Under the pieces are notes generated by a model. The model saw only the letters and a program-made list of their open reading frames with translations, was not told where the DNA came from and made no database searches. Of a stretch of DNA of 64,000 bases, positions 1-7,881 are shown piece by piece; position 1 is the stretch's first letter; each line of letters starts with the position of its first letter. This DNA is from JAQUOT01 sp041651575 (GTDB taxonomy: Archaea; Nanobdellota; Nanobdellia; SCGC-AAA011-G17; JAFCDX01). Location: the NCBI GenBank assembly GCA_041651575.1, contig JBAZJB010000001.1:558001-622000 (forward strand), given 5' to 3'. Made by a program: the position numbers and the translations under genes.

Positions 1-101
1 TAACAAATAATTTTAATGCCACAAATATAACAACAACAAATATCTCTATAGGAAATGGAGTAATATTCTGGAATGGAAGTAATTTAATAATTAGTGGTTA
101 A
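1..101 (+). CDS. C-terminal end of an upstream protein (partial)
   Basis: A reading frame open from base 3 runs to a TAA at 99-101. It encodes about 32 residues rich in Asn, Thr and Ile, a composition typical of the exposed repeats of secreted surface proteins. The gene begins outside the window, so its function cannot be judged. The next gene starts 1 bp after its stop, so the two are probably co-transcribed. Confidence 0.6.
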   Translation, partial: TNNFNATNITTTNISIGNGVIFWNGSNLIISG

Positions 102-102
102 T

Positions 103-1182
103 ATGAAAAAAGTTTTAATTTGGGGCCCCATCTTCTTTTTATTAATTATAACTATAGCCTTAGCCGATGAAGAATTATTTATTCCTGCCTTAGGTGATCA
201 AGAAATGAATGGAGAAATGTTTGTTGGAGATGAACAATTAGGAGTTGGTCCAGCATTAGATTCATCAATCACAGTTACTCCTACGCCTCCTAGCGGTCCA
301 TCTGGCGGTGGAGGAGGTGCAGGTGGTGGAGCAGCAGCACCCAAAGTTATATTCAGTATGTATCCTCAATTAATACAAACCTATTTACCAATAGAAAAAG
401 ATGAAATAAAAACAGTAACAATAAATAATGAAGGAGAAACACAATTAATACTAGAATTAAAATTAATTAATTTAGAAGAAATTGTTAAAATAGAAACAAC
501 TAATTTAGTAATACCCCCAAAACAAGAAAGAACAATAGAATTAAAGATATTCAATGGAACCCAAAAACCAGGAATTTATTCTGGACAGTTGCAATTAATT
601 TCAAAAACTTTAGTAAAAATGATTCCTATAATTATAGAAATAGAATCTGAAAAGCCATTATTTGATGCAAGCATAGAAATACCAAAAGAATCTTATGAAA
701 TAGAAGAAAATGGTCCTTTAACTTCAAAAATAACTTTAATCAATAAAGCAAACACAGGAAAAGAAGTAAACGCAGAAGTAACATATACTATAAAAGACTT
801 TGAAGGAAATGATCTTTACACAGAAAAAGAATCTGTTACAGTTTTAGATACAATAACTTATGATAAAAAATTAAATATAAACTTAAAAGAAGGAGAATAT
901 ATTCTTGCTATAAAAGTTGATTATGGAGAAACTACTGCAGTTTCAAGTTCAACATTTAAAGTACTTCCAAAGACAATAAAAGGTATGCAAAAATCAGAAT
1001 TATACTTAATAATAGGAATAGCAGCAATTTTAATAACAATGTTAATAATTGGTATTTTAAATTATGTAAAAATAATAAATATTAAAATTAAAAAACCAAG
1101 ATTGCCTGTAAAAGAAGATTTGTCTGATAAATTAAAATTAATTAAAAAGGCCTACAAAGAAGGGATATTAAAGAAGAAATAG
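103..1182 (+). CDS. Secreted, membrane-anchored beta-sandwich protein
   Basis: The ATG at 103 is preferred over an in-frame GTG at 94 because it puts a clean signal peptide (Met-Lys-Lys, then about 18 hydrophobic residues) at the N terminus. A Pro/Gly/Ala-rich linker follows at about residues 60-80, then two beta-rich extracellular segments that look like Ig/NEW3-type folds. A TM helix lies at about 300-322, and a Lys-rich cytoplasmic tail ends the protein. The next gene has the same order of signal peptide, beta domain, TM helix and basic tail, so the two probably act together at the cell surface. The family is not recognised; topology is inferred from hydropathy read by eye. Confidence 0.8.
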   Translation: MKKVLIWGPIFFLLIITIALADEELFIPALGDQEMNGEMFVGDEQLGVGPALDSSITVTPTPPSGPSGGGGGAGGGAAAPKVIFSMYPQLIQTYLPIEKDEIKTVTINNEGETQLILELKLINLEEIVKIETTNLVIPPKQERTIELKIFNGTQKPGIYSGQLQLISKTLVKMIPIIIEIESEKPLFDASIEIPKESYEIEENGPLTSKITLINKANTGKEVNAEVTYTIKDFEGNDLYTEKESVTVLDTITYDKKLNINLKEGEYILAIKVDYGETTAVSSSTFKVLPKTIKGMQKSELYLIIGIAAILITMLIIGILNYVKIINIKIKKPRLPVKEDLSDKLKLIKKAYKEGILKKK

Positions 1183-1192
1183 TAAGATTTAA

Positions 1193-1921
1193 ATGAATAT
1201 AAACCATAACAAACTTATGAAAAGAGGATTATTAATATTTTTATTACTAATTCCTATAGTATTTTCTAGCGAAATTATTATGAATCAAAAAGAGGGCATA
1301 ATTACTTACAATGTAGAATTAACTTTAGAAAACACATCACTAACCCAAGATTCTTTTGTAAATGCAAATGTGAGAATAAGTGGTTTACCTGATACACAAA
1401 AAAGACAATTTATTATTAATTTTTATATAAAAGATCTTAATGACAAAATAATAGCAAAAGACACAAAAACAATTGTTATAGAAAAGGAATTAAATGTTAA
1501 AAAAGAATTTTATTTAACTAAAAGATTAGAACCAGGAAAATATAATTTTATAGCAGAAGCAATATATCAAGATACCCTTGTTTCTGATTCAAAACCCTTT
1601 AATGTGGAACTAAAATTAGATAAAAAAAGTTATTTCTCTTATAGTTTATACTCTCTAATTATTATAGCAATACTAGTAATCTCCTTTTTAATTATCTTTG
1701 AAAGAAACAAGCTAAAAGATATAGAAAAGAAGCTTCCAGAACAATTAAGAAAAATATGTGGAGATTATAGAAAAAACAAGAAAAAACAAGAAACTTTAAT
1801 AAAACTAAAAAAACAACTAAGATTGATTAATGAAGCAAAAGATTTAAGGGTAATTTCAGACGAATCTTATGAAAAAGCTTCAAATTCTATAAAAAAGGTA
1901 ATAAATAAGATAAATCGATAA
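1193..1921 (+). CDS. Secreted, membrane-anchored protein, partner of the preceding gene
   Basis: An N-terminal hydrophobic segment (about residues 10-25) looks like a signal peptide. A beta-rich outer domain of about 115 residues follows, then a TM helix at about 148-168 and a charged, probably helical cytoplasmic tail of about 70 residues. The gene starts 10 bp after the previous stop and shares that protein's architecture, so an operon and a joint surface role are likely. An in-frame ATG at 1217 would give a shorter signal peptide. No catalytic motif is visible. Function unknown. Confidence 0.8.
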   Translation: MNINHNKLMKRGLLIFLLLIPIVFSSEIIMNQKEGIITYNVELTLENTSLTQDSFVNANVRISGLPDTQKRQFIINFYIKDLNDKIIAKDTKTIVIEKELNVKKEFYLTKRLEPGKYNFIAEAIYQDTLVSDSKPFNVELKLDKKSYFSYSLYSLIIIAILVISFLIIFERNKLKDIEKKLPEQLRKICGDYRKNKKKQETLIKLKKQLRLINEAKDLRVISDESYEKASNSIKKVINKINR

Positions 1922-1927
1922 ATAGAA

Positions 1928-1941
1928 AGTTTTATAAATAT
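1928..1941 (+). promoter_or_regulatory. Archaeal TATA box
   Basis: TTTATAAATA lies about 20-30 bp before the ATG at 1960, the spacing expected for a leaderless or short-leader archaeal transcript. Confidence 0.55.
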
Positions 1942-1959
1942 AAATTTTTATTATTATTT

Positions 1960-2256
1960 ATGGTTAAAAAAGATAAGAAAGCTATTGACCAAGCTTTAAA
2001 CGATATAAAAAAAGAGCTGAATATTCTTAAAAAGGATAAAAGCGGTGTAGAAAAGAAATTAGGGGATTTAAAAACTTCTTTAGCTTATACAAGAGATAGA
2101 GAAGTAGAACTAAGAAATAAGATTTCTGAATTAATATCAAGAGAAACAAAATTAAACGAAAACAAAGATAGAGTTCAAACTCAATTAGAAACACTTAACG
2201 ACAAGCTTGAAAAAGTAAAGAAGATAAGTGAAGAACTAAAAGATGTAGAAGAATAA
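1960..2256 (+). CDS. Small coiled-coil protein
   Basis: This 98-aa protein is almost entirely charged heptad-like helix (Lys/Glu/Leu repeats) with no cysteines and no membrane segment, so it probably forms a coiled-coil dimer. It has its own TATA box just upstream and is separated by a second one from the hydrolase gene that follows. I do not recognise the family. Confidence 0.75.
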   Translation: MVKKDKKAIDQALNDIKKELNILKKDKSGVEKKLGDLKTSLAYTRDREVELRNKISELISRETKLNENKDRVQTQLETLNDKLEKVKKISEELKDVEE

Positions 2257-2286
2257 ATTTATATAATTCTTTATTAGATTTTTTAT

Positions 2287-3030
2287 ATGCAAAAGAAAGT
2301 ATATTTTAATAATCAAGTTGGAGAAAAGATAGTAGGAATACTACATACCCCTAATAAAAATACCAAAAAAGCAATTATAATGGTACATGGTTTTACTGGT
2401 CATAAAGAAGGTTATTTTACTTTAGGATTATCAAATTTATTAGAAAAAAATTATAATTTGTTAAGATATGACTTTTCTGGAAATAAAGAATCTGAAGGAA
2501 AGTTTGAAGATCAATCTTATTCAAAATATATAGAAGAGCTACATTTAGCAATTGAATTTATGAAGAATAAAGGATTTAAAGAAATTATTTTAGTCGGGCA
2601 TAGTTTAGGTGCAACAATCTCTTTGTTTGAATATCAAAAATACAAAGATTCAGATAAAATTATATTTATTGCTCCTGCATTTTACTTAAAGAAAAAATTT
2701 ATGTTAAGTATGGTTTTAAGATTTTTTATAACTTTAATCAAAGGAAAAATAAATTATAAAGATGCTTTTGGAAATGAAATAACTCTTAAAAGAAAATTCT
2801 TCACAGAACGATTGTTTGTTTATAAAAAACATAAAGCCTTGAAAATTTTAAATATTCCTTCATTAGGAATCTTAGCTGAAAAAGATAAGTCCATAAATAA
2901 TAAAAAATGTGAAAAGTTATTTAAAAAATATAATCTTAAATATTATATAATAAAAGAAGCAGCACATAATTTTAGAGAAGAAAAATATTTAAAGGAAGTT
3001 AGTAGTTATATATTAAAATGGCTGAAGTAA
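2287..3030 (+). CDS. Alpha/beta hydrolase (serine esterase/lipase-like)
   Basis: A 247-aa cytoplasmic alpha/beta hydrolase. The oxyanion-loop motif HGFTGH (about residues 35-40), the nucleophile elbow GHSLGA (Ser about 106), an Asp in AEKDKS (about 200) and a His in AAHNF (about 227) make up a complete catalytic triad. There is no signal peptide. Its end overlaps the start of the HIT gene by 13 bp, so the two are probably co-translated. The substrate cannot be predicted; short-chain acyl esters would be typical for this branch. Confidence 0.88.
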   Translation: MQKKVYFNNQVGEKIVGILHTPNKNTKKAIIMVHGFTGHKEGYFTLGLSNLLEKNYNLLRYDFSGNKESEGKFEDQSYSKYIEELHLAIEFMKNKGFKEIILVGHSLGATISLFEYQKYKDSDKIIFIAPAFYLKKKFMLSMVLRFFITLIKGKINYKDAFGNEITLKRKFFTERLFVYKKHKALKILNIPSLGILAEKDKSINNKKCEKLFKKYNLKYYIIKEAAHNFREEKYLKEVSSYILKWLK

Positions 3031-3446
3031 AAGATTGTATTTTCTGTAAAATAATAAAAGGAGAAATTCCTTGTACTAAAATATATGAAGATAAAGATAC
3101 TTTTGTAATGTTAGATATAAGTCCTGCAAGCCCGCAAGGAGGCCATACTTTAGTTATGCCAAAAAAGCATTATGAATTAATTACAGACATACCTGATAAA
3201 GAATTATGTGAATTAACTAAGATTGTTAAAAAAATGTCTAAAGTTTTACTAAAATATGGTCAAGGATTAAATATAATTCAAAACAACAAAAAAATAGCAG
3301 GCCAATTTGTTCCTCATGTTCATTTTCATTTAATACCCAGGTTTGAAAAAGATGGTGTCTTAATAGAGAAGTGGGCTACTCATAAATACCCAGATGGAGA
3401 AATGATTAGGGTAGCAGATAGAATAAAAAAGCTTTTAAAAGCTTAA
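3018..3446 (+). CDS. HIT-family nucleotide hydrolase/transferase
   Basis: A 142-aa histidine-triad protein. The HVHFHL motif at about residue 100 is the H-x-H-x-H catalytic triad that attacks the alpha-phosphate of nucleotide conjugates such as ApnA or AMP-lysine. An N-terminal CIFC pair is typical of the zinc-binding HINT/Fhit-like bacterial and archaeal branch. The length fits the family. The start overlaps the upstream hydrolase gene. The real substrate in this organism is unknown. Confidence 0.93.
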   Translation: MAEVKDCIFCKIIKGEIPCTKIYEDKDTFVMLDISPASPQGGHTLVMPKKHYELITDIPDKELCELTKIVKKMSKVLLKYGQGLNIIQNNKKIAGQFVPHVHFHLIPRFEKDGVLIEKWATHKYPDGEMIRVADRIKKLLKA

Positions 3447-3464
3447 TTTCATCAATTCTCTTAA

Positions 3465-3536
3465 GGCACCTTAGCTCAGCGGTAGAGTACGAGTCTCATG
3501 AGCTCGACGTCGCCGGTTCAAATCCGGCAGGTGCCA
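3465..3536 (+). tRNA. tRNA with CAT anticodon (Met, or Ile2)
   Basis: A full cloverleaf of 72 nt: acceptor GGCACCT/AGGTGCC with A73, D-arm GCTC/GAGT, anticodon stem CGAGT/GCTCG with loop CTCATGA, and T-arm GCCGG TTCAAAT CCGGC. It has no intron. The anticodon CAT fits elongator Met or an AUA-reading Ile2 tRNA; the acceptor does not resemble the archaeal initiator. Position 37 is G rather than the usual A, which is odd for a tRNA reading ANN codons. Confidence 0.92.
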
Positions 3537-3543
3537 TTTTACA

Positions 3544-4122
3544 ATGAAAAGAGGATACAAAAAACATTTACACAGATTAAAACATCCAAAGACTTTGCTC
3601 TTATTAGGAACAATTATTCTAGCTTATATTATATTTGAAGGAAGAAATTTTGGTCCATTTCATCAATTTTTAATAGATATTGGTTATTTAGGTTATTTGA
3701 TTGCAGGAGGGTTCTATGCTTATGGATTTACAGCAGCTCCAGCAACAGCAGTTTTATTAGCAATAGCAAAAGAACATAATTTATTTTTTGGTGCATTAAT
3801 AGCAGGTATTGGGGCTTTAATTGGAGATCTAATAATATTTTTCTTAATAAGATATCCATTGAAAAAAGAACTTAAAAGTTTAGAAAAAGAAAAAGTAGTA
3901 AAATTCTTAGAAAAGGAAGAAGAAAAGGTTTTTGGAAAATATAAAAAATATTTCTTAGCCACATTTGCAGGATTTATAATTGCTACACCTTTACCATCGG
4001 AAATAGGAATTGCATTAATGTCTTCTATAAAAAGAATGTCATTGAAAAAATTTGTAATAATTGCTTATATTTTACATACTTTGGGAATCTTCATAATACT
4101 GTCTATAGGAAATTTAATATAA
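3544..4122 (+). CDS. VTT/DedA-like or small multidrug export-like membrane protein
   Basis: A 192-aa integral membrane protein with about five hydrophobic segments. A glycine-rich pair of half-helices (about residues 50-100, with the motif GALIAGIGALIGD) and a later PLPSE re-entrant-like segment recall the VTT (DedA/SNARE-associated) fold of lipid scramblases and flippases. The N terminus is very basic (positive inside). The ATG lies 8 bp after the tRNA. Family assignment is by overall pattern and is not certain. Confidence 0.7.
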   Translation: MKRGYKKHLHRLKHPKTLLLLGTIILAYIIFEGRNFGPFHQFLIDIGYLGYLIAGGFYAYGFTAAPATAVLLAIAKEHNLFFGALIAGIGALIGDLIIFFLIRYPLKKELKSLEKEKVVKFLEKEEEKVFGKYKKYFLATFAGFIIATPLPSEIGIALMSSIKRMSLKKFVIIAYILHTLGIFIILSIGNLI

Positions 4123-4135
4123 AAAAAAGAAATAA

Positions 4136-4447
4136 TTATTTTTTTGTTAGGTCTATTTCTATAGTAGAAACTCTTACTGTCTTCCCTTCTTCGTTTTTAA
4201 ATTGCTCTGAGTTTATTCTTATATTGTTTACAACAACTTGATTTTCTAAGAATCTCTTTGTTGCTACTTCTGCTATATCTACTGCTCTGCTAATAAATTT
4301 CCCTCTTGCCCTAATACTTACTTCTGCTGCTCCTTGGGTTGTAAACTGCATAACCAATCCAGTAACATAATTCATAAAAGGTTTGTTACCTACGAAAATT
4401 ACGTGCGAGTCCTTATCTTTTGGTTTTTCTGTTTGATTTTCTGCCAT
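4136..4447 (-). CDS. albA: Alba chromatin protein
   Basis: A 103-aa Alba-family DNA/RNA-binding protein. After a short charged N-terminal extension come the family signatures: VGNKPFMNYV (first strand and loop), a central segment with RARGKFISRAVD including the basic residues that enter the DNA minor groove, and a C-terminal strand ending VSTIEIDL. Alba coats DNA and RNA as dimers and is a major archaeal nucleoid protein. A GGAGG Shine-Dalgarno sequence lies just upstream of the ATG, fitting strong expression. Confidence 0.96.
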   Translation of the reverse strand: MAENQTEKPKDKDSHVIFVGNKPFMNYVTGLVMQFTTQGAAEVSIRARGKFISRAVDIAEVATKRFLENQVVVNNIRINSEQFKNEEGKTVRVSTIEIDLTKK

Positions 4448-4508
4448 TTTAACCCTCCAAATCGTTATTTCTGTTATAAGGTTATTAGCCTATAAACTCC
4501 TAAAAGAA

Positions 4509-4526
4509 AACATATATATAAAATTT
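4509..4526 (-). promoter_or_regulatory. Probable alba promoter (TATA box)
   Basis: On the minus strand ATTTTATATATATG lies about 65 bp upstream of the alba ATG, in the about 100 bp between alba and rps17e. It is the only strong TATA-like run there. Confidence 0.45.
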
Positions 4527-4549
4527 ACGTATTATAAGTCTATTAAACC

Positions 4550-4744
4550 CTATTTTAAAGCACTTTTCTTAACTAACTTAGAAATATGACCTGCTATAAC
4601 ATTTCTTAGTTTTTTTGAAGGAATATGTGCTAATTCATCAGATAATTTTTTATTAGCTTCGAAATTATTTCCAAATCTTCCTTTACCTGCTTTAAATATA
4701 TCCATCGCATTTCTCTTAATTAACTTAGTTTTTATTCTTCCCAT
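4550..4744 (-). CDS. rps17e: 30S ribosomal protein S17e
   Basis: A 64-aa basic protein matching archaeal S17e from end to end: the N terminus MGRIKTKLIKRNA, the NNFEANKK segment in the middle, and KLRNVIAGHISKLV near the C terminus. The length is normal for archaeal S17e. It is transcribed in the same direction as alba downstream and the nuclease-like gene upstream, but with intergenic spaces large enough for separate promoters. Confidence 0.95.
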   Translation of the reverse strand: MGRIKTKLIKRNAMDIFKAGKGRFGNNFEANKKLSDELAHIPSKKLRNVIAGHISKLVKKSALK

Positions 4745-4789
4745 GATTTAAACCACTTATTTTATTTTATAAAGCTTGCTATTTTAGAA

Positions 4790-5758
4790 TTATAAGGTCT
4801 TTATGATAACCCTATTCCTTAGCTGTTTTTCTATATATTCTTGTATTTTCTTTGTAGGCTCTCCATTTGTTATGTATAATAAAGGTAAGTTAGATTGGGC
4901 AGCTTCATTAAATGCCAAAGAAATATCTGCTATAGATAGTTTCTTCTTATTTTGTGCTTTTGCAAAGAAAGTCATATTTCCTATTTTAGTAGGAACTTTA
5001 ACAATATAATTAGATTCTTTTCCTTTCTTTATTATCTTTGATTCCATTGCATCTATTTCATGATCTTTTAAAAATGAAAGAACTTTCTCTTCAAATTCTC
5101 CTTTTTCTATAACTTTTGTTTCATTCTTTTTTCTTTCAACTTTAGGTTTTTTTATTTTTTCTTCTATTATTGGTTCTTCTTTCTTAACTTCTTGTTTAAT
5201 TTCTTGTATTATTTCTTTTGGAAGTTCTTTTTCAACTTCTTTTTCAACTATTTTTTCTTCTTTGACTCCAAGATTACTCATTATTCTACTTTTGGCTTCA
5301 GAATCAGGATACATATACCATTTCCAAAATCTTTCTGTAATATCATTATCATTTACATCTATAGGTATAGCAAAATCTTTTATTTCTCTTAATGCCACTC
5401 TTATTGCAGGTTGCATTTCTTTATCTCTAAGAACTAATTTTTGTTTTAATAAATCAAAAGCTTCTCTTTCTTTTTCTTTTAGATGTTTATATAAAGTTTG
5501 TATTTTGTGTTCTTGACCTATGACATAATATAAAGGACTTCCACCAAATTTAGCATTTGTGAATAATACTTTTTTAGATCTAACTAAATCCGATAAAAAA
5601 GCAGAAGCATAAAAAGTATCTCTTCCTATTTCTTTTCCTACTTGAATTGGTAAAACAGGACCGTTCTTTCTAATAAAAGCAAATGCTTTTTCTTTTAGAT
5701 CTTGTGAATTCTTTAATTGATCTGCACCACTCACTTTATTTGGATTTATATTAAACAT
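4790..5758 (-). CDS. Winged-helix protein with a possible nuclease-like C-terminal domain
   Basis: A 322-aa soluble protein in three parts. Residues about 20-80 look like a winged helix-turn-helix (IQVGKEIGRDTFYASAFLSD as recognition region). Residues about 165-220 are a Glu/Lys-rich linker of low complexity. The C-terminal 100 residues form an alpha/beta unit with the core NMTFFAKAQNKKK followed by helices, which recalls the PD-(D/E)xK or restriction-endonuclease-like fold, but the catalytic acids are not convincing. No family is recognised with confidence; a nucleic-acid-binding role is inferred. Confidence 0.75.
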   Translation of the reverse strand: MFNINPNKVSGADQLKNSQDLKEKAFAFIRKNGPVLPIQVGKEIGRDTFYASAFLSDLVRSKKVLFTNAKFGGSPLYYVIGQEHKIQTLYKHLKEKEREAFDLLKQKLVLRDKEMQPAIRVALREIKDFAIPIDVNDNDITERFWKWYMYPDSEAKSRIMSNLGVKEEKIVEKEVEKELPKEIIQEIKQEVKKEEPIIEEKIKKPKVERKKNETKVIEKGEFEEKVLSFLKDHEIDAMESKIIKKGKESNYIVKVPTKIGNMTFFAKAQNKKKLSIADISLAFNEAAQSNLPLLYITNGEPTKKIQEYIEKQLRNRVIIKTL

Positions 5759-5859
5759 GGTTTTAGAACTATACTAAGCTATAAATAAGTTTTGTTTATG
5801 GTTTTAACTTAGATAAAGTAATAATTAAATTTAAATAGTTTAAAGTTTAATAAGTAAAT

Positions 5860-6144
5860 ATGTATCCAATTGAAAGAATTAGAGATATACATGAATTAGA
5901 GTTATTTTTAGGACATTCTACTTCAGGAGCTATTTGTGAAGATCATGGAAGTAATCGTTTACCTCAAAATAGACAATCTGAACCACAACATAAACCCAGA
6001 AGTTATGAAGATCAAGAAACAATTAGGGTAGAATGTTTTGGATTAAATGATAAAGGCGAGCTTTACTCTAAACTATGTGATAAATGTGAACATCCACAAC
6101 CTAATTGTGTATATTCCATCAGAAAAAAAGAAACTAAATCTTAA
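5860..6144 (+). CDS. Hypothetical protein with a C-terminal Cys cluster
   Basis: A 94-aa soluble protein. Its Cys residues (CEDHG near 27, and a C-terminal CDKCEHPQPNC) could bind a metal. The ATG at 5860 follows a TTTAAATAG TATA-like box about 30 bp upstream. It converges with endA. I do not recognise the family. Confidence 0.7.
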   Translation: MYPIERIRDIHELELFLGHSTSGAICEDHGSNRLPQNRQSEPQHKPRSYEDQETIRVECFGLNDKGELYSKLCDKCEHPQPNCVYSIRKKETKS

Positions 6145-6145
6145 T

Positions 6146-6730
6146 TTAAGGTCTTACCCAATTTACTTCATAATAAGTGACATCAGATTCTTCATCAGCT
6201 ATACCTAAAAGTAATCTTTTTTTTGTAGAATGAGCTACTCTGTTTTTAGCTGCAAATTCATACCAAGTCATTGTTTCTGATTCATGCACAGGATATACTA
6301 TCCATTTAGCATGTTCATCTCCTGGTTTAACTCCACGATCATAAACTCTGAAATCTGCTCCAAATTTTAAAGCAGTTTTAACAATATATCCACGTTTTCT
6401 TAAATCTCTATAAACACAATATCTTGTCCAAAAATTAGGTTCGAATTTTCTTGCTTTTTTTATAAATTCATTTACCTTCATTTTCTTATCTTTTTCATAA
6501 ACATCGAGTCTTTCTCTCTCAATTAAATAAAGAGCTTCGATTAAAGCATATTGGAATCTTCCTTTTTCATTAACTTCTCCAAATCTTGATTTATCATACA
6601 ATTCTCTAGAAACATTATTTTCTTCTGCAAGAACATTTTGTCCTACAAACAAACCTACAAACTTCTCATTAGAAGAGTCTATAATTTCTAATTTAGTTTC
6701 AATTTTCTTAGGTTCTACCTTTTTTATCAT
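6146..6730 (-). CDS. endA: tRNA-splicing endonuclease EndA
   Basis: A 194-aa protein with the size of the homotetrameric (alpha4) archaeal EndA. The catalytic triad is visible in the C-terminal domain: Tyr in FRVYDRG, His in EHAKWIV and Lys in STKKRLLLGI. It cuts bulge-helix-bulge (BHB) motifs at exon-intron junctions of pre-tRNA and pre-rRNA. The ATG at 6730 (MIKKVEP) is chosen because a longer reading frame would run a hydrophobic non-family N terminus through the promoter of the divergent rnz gene. A tRNA in this same window (24706-24812) carries the BHB substrate for this enzyme. Confidence 0.95.
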   Translation of the reverse strand: MIKKVEPKKIETKLEIIDSSNEKFVGLFVGQNVLAEENNVSRELYDKSRFGEVNEKGRFQYALIEALYLIERERLDVYEKDKKMKVNEFIKKARKFEPNFWTRYCVYRDLRKRGYIVKTALKFGADFRVYDRGVKPGDEHAKWIVYPVHESETMTWYEFAAKNRVAHSTKKRLLLGIADEESDVTYYEVNWVRP

Positions 6731-6791
6731 ATAATACTCTTTGAAAAGGAGTATAAAAAGTTTTTTATATACTAAAATTGGACTTATTAAA

Positions 6792-7685
6792 ATGAAAATC
6801 ATATTTTTAGGCACTGCAGCAATGCAACCTACAAAGGATAGAAGTTTATTTTCAATTATATTAAATTATAATGAAGAAAGCATTATGATAGATTGTGGAG
6901 AAGGAACTCAAAGGCAAATGAAAATTGCTGGATTAAAACCAACTAAATTAACTAAAATTTTAATTTCACATATGCATGGAGATCACTTATTTGGGTTACC
7001 TGGATTAATGCAATATCTTAGAGCAAATGATTATCAAAAAACTCTTGAAATTTATGGTCCTTCAAAATTAAAAGACTTTTTATCTTGTGTTATTAAAACA
7101 GGAACCATTGAAGAAAATATAAAATATAATATTAATGAAATTAAAGAAGGAATTATTTATTCCGGTAAAGATTTTTCTATAAAAGCCTTGAAATTAGATC
7201 ATACTGGAATTTGTTATGGATTCCAATTCATAGAACACGATAAAAGAAAAATAGATTTAAGTTACTTAAAAAAATTTGGATTGAAACAACATCCTATTTT
7301 AAAAAATTTACAACAAGGAAAAGATATTATTTGGGATGGAAAGAAAATTTCTGCTAATAAAGCAACTAAATTAATTAAAGGTAAAAAAATTGCATTTATT
7401 TTAGATACAAAACTTTGTAAAAATTGTTATGAATTAGCAAAGGATTCAGATGTTTTAATATCTGAAGCAACTTATCTTGATGAATTAAAAGATAGAGCAG
7501 AATTATACAAACATATGACAGTAAAACAAGTAGCTGAAATAGCTAAAAAAGCAAATATTCAAAAATTAATTTTAACACACTTTTCCCAACGATATAAAGA
7601 TACAAAAGAGCTTGAAAACGAAGCAAAAAAATACTTTAAAAAACAAGTTATTTGTGCAAAAGACTTTTTAGAAATTGAAATTTAA
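6792..7685 (+). CDS. rnz: Ribonuclease Z (tRNA 3' endonuclease)
   Basis: A 297-aa metallo-beta-lactamase-fold RNase Z, which cuts the 3' trailer from pre-tRNAs. Zinc ligands are in place: HMHGDH (about residues 61-66), His in LDHTG, Asp in FILDTK and the late His in LTHFSQRY. The N terminus MKIIFLGTAA is the classical family start, so ATG 6792 is used rather than upstream in-frame codons. It is divergent from endA with about 60 bp between, pairing tRNA 3' processing with splicing. Confidence 0.95.
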   Translation: MKIIFLGTAAMQPTKDRSLFSIILNYNEESIMIDCGEGTQRQMKIAGLKPTKLTKILISHMHGDHLFGLPGLMQYLRANDYQKTLEIYGPSKLKDFLSCVIKTGTIEENIKYNINEIKEGIIYSGKDFSIKALKLDHTGICYGFQFIEHDKRKIDLSYLKKFGLKQHPILKNLQQGKDIIWDGKKISANKATKLIKGKKIAFILDTKLCKNCYELAKDSDVLISEATYLDELKDRAELYKHMTVKQVAEIAKKANIQKLILTHFSQRYKDTKELENEAKKYFKKQVICAKDFLEIEI

Positions 7686-7880
7686 TTACTTTTCTTGTGA
7701 TTCTTCTATAAGAAATTCTATAACTTTTGGACCTCTTCCATTACCAGAAAGATATTTTACTTGCACTTTATTGTAATTTTCATCTGCTTTTTCATCTGGC
7801 TCATTTAATAATTCAAAACCTTCTCTCATAGCAATCCCCTTATGAGATTTCAATAAATATAATTCTTGATATAAATCCAT
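7686..7880 (-). CDS. Small protein downstream of TFB
   Basis: A 64-aa acidic soluble protein, 1 bp downstream of the tfb stop on the same strand, so surely in the same transcript. It is not Gar1, which often accompanies TFB in other archaea. A helical N terminus and a beta-rich middle (NYNKVQVKYLSGNGRGPKV) are apparent. Family not recognised. Confidence 0.75.
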   Translation of the reverse strand: MDLYQELYLLKSHKGIAMREGFELLNEPDEKADENYNKVQVKYLSGNGRGPKVIEFLIEESQEK

Positions 7881-7881
7881 T

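Noticed and set aside
3465..3536. Archaeal initiator tRNA-Met
   Set aside because: The acceptor (GGCACCT) lacks the typical AGC/GGG start and the anticodon stem lacks the three consecutive G-C pairs of initiators.
6741..6791. N-terminal extension of RNase Z
   Set aside because: The canonical MKIIFLGTAA start at 6792 is a family hallmark and the extra codons cover the divergent promoter.
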